Assembly (NCBI GenBank): GCA_019637435.1
Contig: JAHBVO010000004.1
Coordinates: forward strand, 248,001 to 312,000
Direction: 5' to 3'
Origin: Candidatus Obscuribacterales bacterium
GTDB taxonomy: Bacteria > Cyanobacteriota > Vampirovibrionia > Obscuribacterales > Obscuribacteraceae
DNA length: 64,000 bases
In this document: positions 17,601 to 26,230 of the stretch, one piece after another
Numbering within the stretch: position 1 is the first letter of the stretch
Layout of the letters: every line of letters begins with the position of its first letter
Notes under the pieces: generated by a model
What the model saw: only the letters and a program-made list of their open reading frames with translations
The model's database searches: none
What the model was told of the DNA's origin: nothing
Position numbers and translations under genes: made by a program

Positions 17601-19630
17601 CCAGCGGTACCAGTGGTGACCGCGCCGGCAGTGCTCAAATTGATTGCTCCGCCAAGCGTGGCAATAAAGTCTACCGAAATTGCGCCAGCGGCAAGAGACT
17701 TGCTTGCTCCGAATTTGCCTGTGCCGATGCCGAACTGGTCGAAGGTCAACTTTGCTGTCGGCTGAGCATTCGTCAGTGTCACGGCTCCGGGTGTGCCGCC
17801 GGTTGAACCTACCGATGTGGAGATCGTCGTTAAGTTCATGGCTGTGCCCGAATTAGCTCCGGCGATCACGACGACGTTACCGTCATTGCCGTCGCCAAGC
17901 CCAGAAGCCGCAATTGCGCCCACGCTCACTGTGCCGGAGCCGCCATTGCTTCCCGCAAAGGCTAGTATAGTCACGTCGCCTGCGGCAGAGCCGTTCGACG
18001 TGCTGCTAGAAGTCAGAGCGGAGTTAGATAAGAGAACAGAGCCACCGGATGCGGATGCACCATTCACGGTGACAGAGCCAGCCGATATCTGATTTCCAGC
18101 TTGAGCATTGGAGTTCGGCAATGCGCCGTCATTAGCAGTCAGGTTGGCACCGGCAATTATGGTGATAGGTTGGCCAACCGTTCCATTAACTGCTTCAATA
18201 CTTCGGCCTGATCCCCCGTCAGTGACATCGCCGCTTGCAAGAATTGCGATGGCTTCTCCGAAAATTAAGTCTGCAGTTATGGTTACGGAGCCCGCATCAT
18301 TAAAGAAGGTCGGGTCACCAGTTATGAGGCTCTCGCCCAGTATGAGGTTGTCAGATGAAACGCCCATGTGGGCCTCCCGAGCCCTGACTTCCAGTTTGCT
18401 TGTGACATCACCTACGGTGCCGTTGACTTTGCCGTCTCCGGCCTCCACTATTAGTCTTTGTGAGTGATAATCACCGCCGAGCAGTTCTATCGAATCGTTT
18501 GTTTGAAAGACCGAACTGTCACCGAGGATGATGTTTCCATTCAGTGCACTGAAGGAACCTCCGGGAGCATAGACTGCAAGAGCCACCGTTTGATCTTCTG
18601 AGTTTCGACGCACGCCCGGTATTACGATATTACCGGTAGTGGCATTTACGATGCCCTGATTAATGATCAGATTAGAATTTAATGCCACGCTTCCTTGTGC
18701 TGATAGCACCGCCTGTGGTGATGGATTCCCCGTCTCTGATTGATTGTAGATTCCGTCTCCTGCAGTAAGATTGAGATCGCGCGAACTGCTAATTACGCCG
18801 CTGTTAATAAGATCTCGTTGGGCAACCAAGCTCAGGCTTACATCTCCTGTAGAGTCGATTACGCCGGTTTTTGCATTGCGAATATTTAGAGCGCTGATTT
18901 CGGCGCTGGAAACTGATGGCGCTGACGATACCACATGGATGCTGCCGCGGTTAATGATATCGCCGGTGAAAGAGAGGTTCGACTCGGTTCCGAAGTCCCG
19001 AACAACTGTTACATCTTTAGGGATAGACAGGCTCTCCAGGTTCTGACCCAGTTGATTGGTGAGCGAAAAGCTGCCGCCGACTGCATCGCCTTTTCTGCCG
19101 ATTTCGATAGTTTGCCCGTTCTCGTACAGAACCTGGTGCACGGCAACAGCTTGTGCTGCAGTGAGGCGTGTGGAGCTGTCTACCGTCAAGGTCTCAGTGC
19201 TTTTGCCTCTTGAGACCTGAATGTCTACCGTTCCATCGAAAGTGGGCGCCGCGACTGTTTGACGCGTGGAGTTGAGATTCAAGGTTTGAAGCTGATTTTG
19301 AGCAGTCTCGAACTGCAAGTTCATTCGTCGGGGCAGGCGGTCCATTTGAACTTGAAATGATTTTGCCGTTGCAACATCAAGGCGGGTCGCATTCAGACCT
19401 CGCACTTCTCCGCCGTTCCTCAAAAAAAGTCGTTCGGCCTGTCGTTCTGCCCGCTCGCTTCTTCTGGCATCGCGGGACCTCACCAAATCGAGAGCGTGTG
19501 CTGCTCTGTGGTCGGCGTGTCCGTCCGGTTGCGCTGCGGCCGGCTCTATTGCTTGATTCACCCCGAAACCGACGAACAGGCACCAGGCTGCCGTTTTCAA
19601 CGGCAGCGCTTTATTCAATCTTCCGACCAT
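14618..19630 (-). CDS. Giant secreted Gly-rich beta-repeat protein
   Basis: A 1670-residue protein with an N-terminal signal sequence (hydrophobic core about 9-25, cleavage near PAAAQ). Residues about 100-700 contain T/S/N/V-rich short strands such as NIVIPG, GDVTILA and GSVTITA, as in filamentous-haemagglutinin or pectate-lyase-like beta-helices. From about residue 700 to the end there are some 16-17 blocks, each a 20-25 residue beta segment followed by 40-60 residues of GG-x-GG-x-GG. No autotransporter barrel, LPXTG or PEP-CTERM end is visible. AGGAG six bases before the ATG gives a strong ribosome site. It is probably a cell-surface or matrix adhesin. Export beyond the signal peptide is unexplained. 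Confidence 0.85.
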   Translation of the reverse strand: MVGRLNKALPLKTAAWCLFVGFGVNQAIEPAAAQPDGHADHRAAHALDLVRSRDARRSERAERQAERLFLRNGGEVRGLNATRLDVATAKSFQVQMDRLPRRMNLQFETAQNQLQTLNLNSTRQTVAAPTFDGTVDIQVSRGKSTETLTVDSSTRLTAAQAVAVHQVLYENGQTIEIGRKGDAVGGSFSLTNQLGQNLESLSIPKDVTVVRDFGTESNLSFTGDIINRGSIHVVSSAPSVSSAEISALNIRNAKTGVIDSTGDVSLSLVAQRDLINSGVISSSRDLNLTAGDGIYNQSETGNPSPQAVLSAQGSVALNSNLIINQGIVNATTGNIVIPGVRRNSEDQTVALAVYAPGGSFSALNGNIILGDSSVFQTNDSIELLGGDYHSQRLIVEAGDGKVNGTVGDVTSKLEVRAREAHMGVSSDNLILGESLITGDPTFFNDAGSVTITADLIFGEAIAILASGDVTDGGSGRSIEAVNGTVGQPITIIAGANLTANDGALPNSNAQAGNQISAGSVTVNGASASGGSVLLSNSALTSSSTSNGSAAGDVTILAFAGSNGGSGTVSVGAIAASGLGDGNDGNVVVIAGANSGTAMNLTTISTSVGSTGGTPGAVTLTNAQPTAKLTFDQFGIGTGKFGASKSLAAGAISVDFIATLGGAINLSTAGAVTTGTAGSSIFSGGGDISIVAGSLSALRGINADGSDGVAAAVPGAAGNNGKNGGNITITTTGSITTAGSAILSSRGGTGGVGAAGTDGPVGTGAAGGAGGAGGRGGDAGNIVILFNDTATLNGQLFATGGTGGVGADAGNGAAGSNGGNGGTGGTGGSGGNAGSISISSRSGGDILIGNQVNASGGTSRSGGMGGQGGNGSVNNGNGGAGGAAGVAGAGGTVSIATTESGNITLNGVIARGGLGDNGGLGGNASATNGNVLGGNGGNGGKGGDGGIGGSVSVTAVNGLITLSAFVLADGGDGNDGSNGGNAGGSNTFTGGTGGTGGSAGRGGDGGSIFVSTGKKSSGSIIAVDSLSASGGLTRSGGDGGAGGEGGSGGQGGTGGTGGNGSSGGNGGTLTVQANTVTMTATSGAFGGGQSGKVGNGGAGGDHSSGGQGGSGGAGGIGAVQGAGGVVKVSGGDLSVFELFASGGISASALGGSGGTGGDGSTGGSGGNGSSPGTAGSGGQVIMSGKTITASGRLSAAAGDTSRGGFGGAGGDGTTGSGGSGGNAGTYANAGAGGLVSLTTKNKSAPANISVDTIDVSASTAADPGAVGGNAGNQTTPSSGTGGIGGAGGSAGTSANAGKVTVKSGAAVSINNLEASGSTNQVGRGGRGGNSSTTGGLGGNGGSGNTSGSGGIVSIKASGLVSGSGSWSADGGSTSSARGGDGGNGTNQGGNAGTTSTAADAGSGGSITVSTKAGINLATITARGGSATDVTLSGAGGSSVGGTGGAGGSSATSPGIGGAGGKISLKAKANVNVTTVASVNGGNGQQVAGGAGGSSTNGTGGQGGAGGISGVGGVAGSLSVSTSGLATLVTVSAVGGNGGDGGVGGSGGSSTNALGGTGGDGGFGALAGDGGGINIKASDVTFVTSASANGGTGGDGGNGGDGGSGTTVGAGGDAQPGGNGGDGGSIKTSDPTGISGTADGGAGGVGGVGGTGNPGGNASVSGSNGADGTVSP

Positions 19631-19834
19631 AAATTACTCCTGTAAGTTTGACGCCAATGCCAGCCAGGGTTTTATTACGGGATTCCAAAGCCTGGGATTG
19701 TAGCACTTTTCAGGAGTCTGGATTGTCTACAATCGGCGACACGCTGCCGTATCCGGGTAACGTGCGCGCGCAACAACGACAGAACTCAGCGACTGTTTCA
19801 GGTCACCATCAGATGATTCTGCGCATGTCTAAAC

Positions 19835-20704
19835 TTACTTGGCGCCTGCGCCTTTCGATGCAGTCTGTTTTCCGTCAGTCGGCTTTGCTTCCGCTGCCGG
19901 CTTCTCTTCAGGCGCAGCCGCAATTGGCTTGTCCAGGTTTTTTATTGCTTGTTCAAAAATTTCGCGTTGTTGGGACGGCGGATTTTGCTTGAGCGCACTG
20001 ACGATCACTTCGCGAGCTTTTGCTTTATCACCGGCGCGCCAGTGCATCTCCGACAAGTTCTGAATCGCGCGCATGTTGAGCGGTTGAATAGCCAGGACTT
20101 TTTTGTACATCTCTTCAGCACCGGCGCTGTCCTTATTTGATTCTTTTAGAACCGCCAGGGCATGAAGGGTTCCTACATTGTTGGGCTCAATCTTTTGAGC
20201 TTCGGTCAACAGCTTCAGAGCTTCGGCTTTGTCTTCGTCCTTACCGCGATTGACCAGGCATTGAGCAAGATTGTTGTAGGTTGAGATGAACTTATTGTCT
20301 TCCTTCAGCGCGTCGCGATACTCGGCGATCGCGTACTCGTTCATGCCCATGCTCTGCATGACCAGACCCTGCTGGAAGTGGGAAGAAACTTTTCCTTGCT
20401 TGTCGATCTTGTCCTGTAAGCTCGATTTCGCAGTCGTTGCCGCCGGGGCTGTCTTCGAATCCTTGCCTTTTGGTGCGGTCTTCTCGCTAGCTTTCTTTGC
20501 CGATTTGGTCGTTTTCTTATTGGATGCCGCTGTCTTTTCGGGTGTGGTTATTTCTTCCAGAAAGAAGTTCGCGGACTTATTAGGGACCACTTTCTCATTG
20601 GACGTTGTCACGACTGGCTTTGCAGGCGTGCCGTTTTCCGCTAGTGCCTGACCGGTTGTTGTGGCTAGCAAACTGGCTGCAGCCATTGGAAGCAAGAAAC
20701 GCAT
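19835..20704 (-). CDS. Secreted or periplasmic TPR protein
   Basis: A 289-residue protein from the ATG at 20704. That start gives a classic signal peptide (MRFLLPMAAASLLATT, cleavage near ALA-EN), and a perfect TATAAT lies upstream at 20750-20745, which would place the transcript start downstream of the earlier in-frame ATGs (20746, 20845). After a Lys/Thr/Ala-rich linker, about four TPR units occupy residues 95-245 (SHFQQGLVMQSMGMNEYAIA onward), and an Ala/Pro/Lys-rich tail ends the protein. It lies upstream of and in the same orientation as the giant Gly-rich protein, 204 bases apart. A role as a scaffold for envelope assembly is possible but unproven. Confidence 0.8.
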   Translation of the reverse strand: MRFLLPMAAASLLATTTGQALAENGTPAKPVVTTSNEKVVPNKSANFFLEEITTPEKTAASNKKTTKSAKKASEKTAPKGKDSKTAPAATTAKSSLQDKIDKQGKVSSHFQQGLVMQSMGMNEYAIAEYRDALKEDNKFISTYNNLAQCLVNRGKDEDKAEALKLLTEAQKIEPNNVGTLHALAVLKESNKDSAGAEEMYKKVLAIQPLNMRAIQNLSEMHWRAGDKAKAREVIVSALKQNPPSQQREIFEQAIKNLDKPIAAAPEEKPAAEAKPTDGKQTASKGAGAK

Positions 20705-20744
20705 ATGGATTGACAACCCTCGAAAGTTGGATTTTTCGTTTGGC

Positions 20745-20750
20745 ATTATA
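20745..20750 (-). promoter_or_regulatory. TATAAT -10 box for the TPR gene
   Basis: A perfect TATAAT on the minus strand, 41 bases upstream of the chosen ATG. The -35 region is weak, with no TTGACA at 15-18 bases. It supports the signal-peptide start. Confidence 0.45.
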
Positions 20751-20984
20751 TAGGGTCGGCTCTTGACACGCCTTTGTTCGGTTTCACTTAAGCCTAAACC
20801 CAGGCTGGGGCTGGGTTTGAACTGTAACGTGCCGCTATGTTTCAAACTGATCGATTATCGACCGATGGGGCGCAAGCGGCTCGTCTTCGTGATTTAATAG
20901 GGGCGATTCGGGGAATATTCAGGCGAGAACGAAACTCATGCTTGCATGCGTTTCCCGTGGTGCGCGAATAGCAGCGAAGCGCGT

Positions 20985-22670
20985 ATGACCAGCGACAAAA
21001 AGACGAAAAAGAAGCAGGAAACTATTTCTGAAAGCCTTGCCGGGACTCGCGTCAGCGGCGGGCGTTCTGGCGTTGGTGTTTCAAGCGCCGAATCGGCGAG
21101 TGACGCCGTGGCATCCTTCAAGCAAACGCTTTCGGTGCAGAGCGACAAGGATGCCTTCTTGCGAACAGCTACCGATAATTTCCGATGGGAAGACCAGATG
21201 CCCCCGCCTGGCAATCTGGAAAAACTGAGGCTCGACTTGCGTGAGGATTTGGAGCATGTGCCGGTCGTCACCAAAAGTGGCGAGGTCACGAATGTTTTTG
21301 AAAAACTCAACTCGGACAGCTTTCTGAGTCGGTCTGACAAAGAGCTCATCTGGAACTGCATGGCGATTGTGCGCAATATGTTCTGGCAGCTCGAGTATGG
21401 TGAAGGTGGCGAGCGCACCGGCTATCAGTGGAACATGAATTGGAAACACACACGCGCGGAAGTCGACCAAGTCTACGACGCCGCCAGATTGCTGAATCTG
21501 AATCCGAAGGAAACGCGAGACGCGCTGCTTGCTTCCATATTTTCAGATGCGATCAAGAGCCGCCGCAACTTTATCATTCATAATGTGCACGGCGCTCAAG
21601 CCGCCGTGCAAGCCCTTTCCTACTTCCTCGATGCTTCCAAGCCTGCTGACCGAAAGAGTATGGAGCGTGTCTCTCGCGCAAGTCTGGAGCACCAAATAGC
21701 GCCGCCTACTTTCATGGCGACTATTGTGGCTATTATGCTTCATCACAAACATAAGCTCGGGAAGTTTAATCCGAATGCCCCTACCGGTAGTGGCACAGGT
21801 GTGAAGACTATTTACAGCATCTTCGAAAAAATCAAAGATCCGTTCAACCAAAATCATGTTTCTGATGATTTGCGTTTGATCAATTTTTCCAACGAAGAGC
21901 GCGAACTGTTAGAGACAATTGGAATTGAAAACTGGCACGTGCCGCACCCCAGCGACCCGGGCTCCAAAATCGGGCACGCCGTGATTGCGGGCGACCATTC
22001 TATAAACTACAATCATCCGGAAGGTTTCGCAAAAATCGCAATGCTTCGTGGACCGGATACCGAGTCAATCTTCGAAGACGATACCATTCACCATTCACTC
22101 GAATCTGCAGTGCAGAGTTTTTCAGATTCCTTCCGCGTGATTCGACCTGAAGTTCAAGGATTGGCTCTCAGAGGGCTTCGCCGCACGAAGACCGCTGTCG
22201 AACGAGTATCTGCAATCATGACCGAGCTGTTTGCCGGAGTTGTGGTTGGGCCTCGCCATAGTGCGTCTTTGTCCGGGCACGACGCCATTGAGCAAGCCGT
22301 AGCGCGCGCTAAAGAGAAATATCCTGAGCTTTATGCTGCTGATGTTTGTACGTTGTCTGAAGCTGGAAATCGCTATGTGGAGTCGACCTTCACACTCGTC
22401 GGCAAAATTATGGACGACTGGTACAAAGCGCATGGGCAGATTCCTTACAATCCTAAGTATATGTCCGGCGACGAGCCTGGACCAGGAAAACTGCCTTTCT
22501 GGAATCATCCGCTGAAGTATCCTGAACGCGATGAAGATGGTGGTGCGATACTTGCGTCGCTAAACGACCTACAGAAAGAACAGTTTTTGTTTGCCGACAA
22601 GATTCGCGAGATTGCAGTCGAGCTCCTGCGAGCCGAGCAGTGGATTTTCTCGCTGCGTGAGCATAAGTAA
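20985..22670 (+). CDS. HD-domain-like protein, unassigned
   Basis: A 561-residue soluble protein from ATG 20985; an ATG at 20946 in frame would add 13 residues and neither has a strong ribosome site. The region at about 170-240 has spaced His residues (FIIHNVHGAQAA, SLEHQIAPPTF) and another block near 335 (IAGDHSINYNH), reminiscent of HD phosphohydrolases, yet the His-Asp pair itself is not clear (FSDAIKS). A Lys/Ser-rich, probably disordered N-terminus precedes it. It stands alone, divergent from the TPR gene. It may be a degenerate HD enzyme or a family with other metal ligands; the function is not known. Confidence 0.5.
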   Translation: MTSDKKTKKKQETISESLAGTRVSGGRSGVGVSSAESASDAVASFKQTLSVQSDKDAFLRTATDNFRWEDQMPPPGNLEKLRLDLREDLEHVPVVTKSGEVTNVFEKLNSDSFLSRSDKELIWNCMAIVRNMFWQLEYGEGGERTGYQWNMNWKHTRAEVDQVYDAARLLNLNPKETRDALLASIFSDAIKSRRNFIIHNVHGAQAAVQALSYFLDASKPADRKSMERVSRASLEHQIAPPTFMATIVAIMLHHKHKLGKFNPNAPTGSGTGVKTIYSIFEKIKDPFNQNHVSDDLRLINFSNEERELLETIGIENWHVPHPSDPGSKIGHAVIAGDHSINYNHPEGFAKIAMLRGPDTESIFEDDTIHHSLESAVQSFSDSFRVIRPEVQGLALRGLRRTKTAVERVSAIMTELFAGVVVGPRHSASLSGHDAIEQAVARAKEKYPELYAADVCTLSEAGNRYVESTFTLVGKIMDDWYKAHGQIPYNPKYMSGDEPGPGKLPFWNHPLKYPERDEDGGAILASLNDLQKEQFLFADKIREIAVELLRAEQWIFSLREHK

Positions 22671-23036
22671 GTAATTAAATAAGTAGCTAAGCGAGTCGCG
22701 TGACAGGCTGTGTCGCCACCGCGAGCCATTAGCCGTGCCGATGTCGCGAGTCGGTACACTTGCCGACTGAACGGTTCGGTCTAATTTTCGAAGATTAAAA
22801 ATCTCTTGACATATCGAGAGGCAGGCGCTACGATTGCGGCTTGGGAGTGATCCCGTTTTTAAATTCACTTACTAGTTCGAAAACCGAATTCGCATTAGCG
22901 ACGCGTTCTTTTTCTTCGCGTTGGTTTTGTTGATTCTATTGCTACCTTGACGATGAGATTCGTCGGTTTGGCGCGAGGGCACCTGTCCTCAGTGTCTTGC
23001 TGTGCGCTTCTCTCTGCTCTCCGATAGGAGCTTCTC
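22671..23036 (+). other. Long intergenic region and leader of the repeat-protein gene
   Basis: About 365 bases without a gene. It holds a good promoter at 22806-22834 and then roughly 195 bases of leader before the ATG at 23037. The leader contains GGGAgtgaTCCC followed by five T (about 22844-22860), a mini attenuator-like hairpin, and AGGAG six bases before the start. No known riboswitch was recognised. Confidence 0.5.
22806..22834 (+). promoter_or_regulatory. Sigma70-type promoter
   Basis: Perfect TTGACA at 22806-22811, a 17-base spacer and TACGAT at 22829-22834. It points to the MshEN-like repeat gene at 23037. Confidence 0.6.
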
Positions 23037-24230
23037 ATGTTTGTTAAAAAGGCTAGATCTCCATTGTTTCGTCTCGGCGAAATATTTCTCGAAGCAGGCA
23101 TCATTTCACCTCAGGTGTTGGAGCAAGGCCTGCTCATCGCCAAGCGTGCGTCAATGCCACTTGGTCGTGTCCTGGTCATGTCAGGCCATGTAAGCGATCT
23201 TGATGTCGATTGCGCGCTCGTCACGCAGGTCTCAATCAGAGACGGCGCCATCGATGTGCGTGTAGCGAAGGAACTTCTTCGCTTTGCCCACGTTCATCAG
23301 GTTACAATCGACGAAGCCTACAGGCTGAATGGTATCGGCCGCGGTGTCGGACCATTGTCCCGACTCGGAAAATTGATGATGGCAGCTGGTATCGTTGACG
23401 ACGCCGGCTTGAAATGTGCTGTGAAGCACAGCAAGAGTACCGGCTATCCTCTTGGTCGCGCTCTGGTCTCACTGCGCCTTATCACGGAGCAGACTCTTTC
23501 GCATTGCTTGAATCTGCAAATTCTGTTACGCGATAAACGCATATCTTTTCTTGATGCTGTGCGCGTTCTGCAGTCGCTGCAAAAATCAAATCAATCGCTT
23601 GAGGCGATTTTGCGCACATGCGGAGTCAGCAGCCCGGTTGTATCGAGCCAGCCCCGGCTGGGAGATCTACTCGTAAATTCGGGTCTTTTGTCGAAAGCAG
23701 ATGCGTTGATCATTTGCGAACTAGGCACCGAGAGTGATGCTGCTTTCGGACAATTACTAGTTCAATACAACCTGGTAACGCAGCAAGTTCTGGAAGCCGC
23801 ACTCGAGATGCAACGCATGATTGCATTGAAGACATTTTCTAAAGCACGCGCCTACAGGCTCCTCAATCTTGTCGCGTCGATGGAAAAACCTTTGGAACGG
23901 TTGCTTGCGGAATTCGACGTACTCGATCAGATTGTTGCACTTCTAAGAGCCGCCGGCGTAATTGACGAGCGCACCATGCGTGATACCGCTGCGTCGATTG
24001 AGAACTTCGAATTTAGCGTATCTGAAGTCCTCATCCAGCGTGGATTTATAACCAAGGAAATGTCGCGAACCGGACTCGTGATGCTGCAAGAGCTTCAGCG
24101 CGGGAGCGTTTCCTATGAACGTGCACTCGAGATATTGGGCTCCTTCAAACCCGCTGCGCAAGACAGTTACGAACTCTACTGCGCCGAGTGGGAAAGAGCG
24201 CTTCATCTCAAATCTCTCGCCGCTGCATAG
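23037..24230 (+). CDS. MshEN/GspE-N-like repeat protein
   Basis: A 397-residue soluble protein made of about four repeats. Each opens with RLGE(I/L)(F/L/M)xxAGI(I/V)s, continues with s-x(2)-PLGR(V/A)L and ends with IRDG or a related helix. The repeat looks like the N-terminal domain of GspE/PilB/MshE assembly ATPases, which binds c-di-GMP in some members, but no ATPase follows. Repeats 3-4 are more diverged. It starts with AGGAG-N6-ATG. A sensor kinase follows 182 bases downstream. A paralogue at 35496-36716 also adjoins a kinase. A scaffold or nucleotide-sensing role is inferred. Confidence 0.7.
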   Translation: MFVKKARSPLFRLGEIFLEAGIISPQVLEQGLLIAKRASMPLGRVLVMSGHVSDLDVDCALVTQVSIRDGAIDVRVAKELLRFAHVHQVTIDEAYRLNGIGRGVGPLSRLGKLMMAAGIVDDAGLKCAVKHSKSTGYPLGRALVSLRLITEQTLSHCLNLQILLRDKRISFLDAVRVLQSLQKSNQSLEAILRTCGVSSPVVSSQPRLGDLLVNSGLLSKADALIICELGTESDAAFGQLLVQYNLVTQQVLEAALEMQRMIALKTFSKARAYRLLNLVASMEKPLERLLAEFDVLDQIVALLRAAGVIDERTMRDTAASIENFEFSVSEVLIQRGFITKEMSRTGLVMLQELQRGSVSYERALEILGSFKPAAQDSYELYCAEWERALHLKSLAAA

Positions 24231-24289
24231 CCTCCGCGGTAAGGGACGAGACAAGAAAATTCAAAAGTTTGCCCCCGACTAGAGCAATT

Positions 24290-24322
24290 GGGCGCCCAAG
24301 TGATTAACTCCGCTGGGGCGCC
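24290..24322 (+). terminator. Possible terminator after the repeat protein
   Basis: GGCGCCC (24291-24297) can pair with GGGCGCC (24316-24322), and the T-rich stretch tgattatttgtgtttgtt follows. The left arm also lies in a 12-base perfect palindrome, ttgggcgcccaa (24288-24299), so an operator is an alternative. Confidence 0.45.
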
Positions 24323-24412
24323 TGATTATTTGTGTTTGTTCCCGCTCATCAAGGGGAAGTGTTCTACAAGAAGTATTGAAGGTACAATAATGACGCCTTC
24401 CGAGCGCTAAGC

Positions 24413-26230
24413 GTGAAACTCAAGAACAAATTTTTACCTCAGATCCTCTTCTGGATACTTGCTCCATTTGTTTTACAGCTGGTATTCATCGCTGTGCTGC
24501 TTCCGAGTTTGAGTCAGCTGGAGGACTGCTACTACGCAGAGGAGCGAGCATCAAGCTATCTTTCTGCAAACGTGAAGTTTCTCACCAGCATCATGACGTG
24601 CGCCGCTTCTCAAGCTATTTACCAGGCCACAAGGGATCCGCGATATCTCAGCGAGTTTCAGGAACTCCTCAAATCGGCGGCCAGGGAAAGCGATAATTTG
24701 AAACAGTTGGGCAAGAGGACCTTGAAGGATCCCAGAGAACTATCCGCCCTGGAGACGCTATTTACGGCTCTTCATCAGATGAGCGAGGCTGGGCAACGAG
24801 CAATAGAAACGCAGGATCAAGTCGAGATGGCTGTTGCGTTCACCGAGGCGGGGCGGGTGATTTCTAGAGCGAAAGGAGTGTCACTCAGTGTGTTACAGGA
24901 ACTAACGGCTGAGAGGCGTAAAATTGCCGATCGCAAGATCGCTGCTAAGAATAGGATCTTTGAGATCGTTTTACTCACCTCTGCGACTTACCTGATTTTT
25001 CTGCTGTTGTTTTACCTCCGCTTTTTCTCGACGGTTTCAGAGCGTTTTAAAAGGTTAGGCGAGAACATAAATTCGCTGGGTGCCAACCAGAAGCTTAAAT
25101 ATGCGCTTGCCAGTGACGATGAAATTTCGGAACTGGACAGAACGCTTCATCGGGTAGCCGGAGTGCTCGCTGAGTCTAGATTTCGTGAGCAAGCGATCGT
25201 CACCAACGCAGTCGACGTAATCTGCGCTCTTGATGATAGTAATCGGTTCACCCAGGTAAATCCGGCAACTGAGCGGTTGTTGGGACAGAGTGGAGATGAC
25301 CTTCTGGGAAAAAACGTTTTGTCGTACGTTTCTCCGGACGATAGGGAAAGAGTGGTGGCTGAATTGCAGTCAATGCGTGATGGCGGCAATTCAGGCGAGT
25401 TCGAGCTTCGGCTAGTGACGTCTGTCGGAGCGGTGGTCGAGACTCACTGGACAGTCACATTCTCTCGCGAGATGAAAACAGCCTTTTGCGTGGCAAGGGA
25501 TGTTACGGAGCGCAAGCGTCTTGAGCGCCTTCGGAGAGAACTGGTAGAGATGGTGTCTCACGACCTGCGTTCTCCGATGACTTCGATGCAGGTCACGTTG
25601 AACATTCTGGCAAGCGGCGCCCTGGGAGAGTTCAGCGTGGATGCTCAGAAACGCTTGCATAGAGTTGAAAATTCACTGGCGCAATTACTCACGATGCTTG
25701 ACGATTTTCTCGAAGTCGAAAGGCTGGAATATGGCGGCGCCAAGTTGCTGGCTCAGAGTACTTCAGCCCTGAATATTGTTGAGCAGTCATGTGCGTTGCT
25801 GGATGATCTGGCGCTTGCTAACGGTATCGCTCTCAAGGTTGAGACTGAGGAATTCATGTTTGACGCCGACGCGTCGCAGCTGACCAGGGTTTTGACCAAC
25901 CTGATTGGAAACGCAATCAAATTTTCGCCAGCCGGCTCGACAGTTAAAATTATTGCGCGAAAGGAATCCGATTCTGCTGTTTTTCTGGTCGTAGATCAGG
26001 GACGCGGAATTCCACGCGAGCAACAAGAGTCGATGTTTGAGCGGTTCAGACAGCTTGAGGTTGATGATGCTCGCGTGAAGAAGGGTTTTGGACTCGGGCT
26101 GGCGGTCTGCAAATCAATTGTAGAGGCGCACGGGGGAGTTATCTCGGTTAAGAGTGAGGTAGATAAAGGAAGTACCTTCATAGTCAAGGTTCCGTTGACA
26201 CACTCCCAAGCAGCAGCGATAACAGGATAG
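24413..26230 (+). CDS. Membrane sensor histidine kinase (HAMP-like, PAS, HisKA, HATPase)
   Basis: A 605-residue kinase starting at GTG 24413. It has a membrane segment at about 10-31, a helical extracytoplasmic region of about 150 residues, a second segment at about 181-203 and a HAMP-like linker. A PAS domain (about 255-365) ends in ARDVTERKRLERL. Phospho-His H383 lies in SHDLRSPM, and N, G1 and G2 boxes are present (LIGNAIKFSP, DQGRGIP, GFGLGLAV). There is no receiver. It is immediately followed, with one base of overlap, by a TPR protein that may modulate or respond to it. No partner regulator with a DNA-binding domain is adjacent; the nearest is at 29282. Confidence 0.9.
   Translation: MKLKNKFLPQILFWILAPFVLQLVFIAVLLPSLSQLEDCYYAEERASSYLSANVKFLTSIMTCAASQAIYQATRDPRYLSEFQELLKSAARESDNLKQLGKRTLKDPRELSALETLFTALHQMSEAGQRAIETQDQVEMAVAFTEAGRVISRAKGVSLSVLQELTAERRKIADRKIAAKNRIFEIVLLTSATYLIFLLLFYLRFFSTVSERFKRLGENINSLGANQKLKYALASDDEISELDRTLHRVAGVLAESRFREQAIVTNAVDVICALDDSNRFTQVNPATERLLGQSGDDLLGKNVLSYVSPDDRERVVAELQSMRDGGNSGEFELRLVTSVGAVVETHWTVTFSREMKTAFCVARDVTERKRLERLRRELVEMVSHDLRSPMTSMQVTLNILASGALGEFSVDAQKRLHRVENSLAQLLTMLDDFLEVERLEYGGAKLLAQSTSALNIVEQSCALLDDLALANGIALKVETEEFMFDADASQLTRVLTNLIGNAIKFSPAGSTVKIIARKESDSAVFLVVDQGRGIPREQQESMFERFRQLEVDDARVKKGFGLGLAVCKSIVEAHGGVISVKSEVDKGSTFIVKVPLTHSQAAAITG

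Noticed and set aside
14550..17765. Long plus-strand frames rich in Pro and Ser (for example 14550-15677, 15819-16487, 16593-17084, 17097-17765)
   Set aside because: They are antisense shadows of the Gly-rich repeat gene; GGN codons read backwards as Pro/Ala/Thr. There are no ribosome sites and the minus-strand gene has a signal peptide and strong ribosome site.
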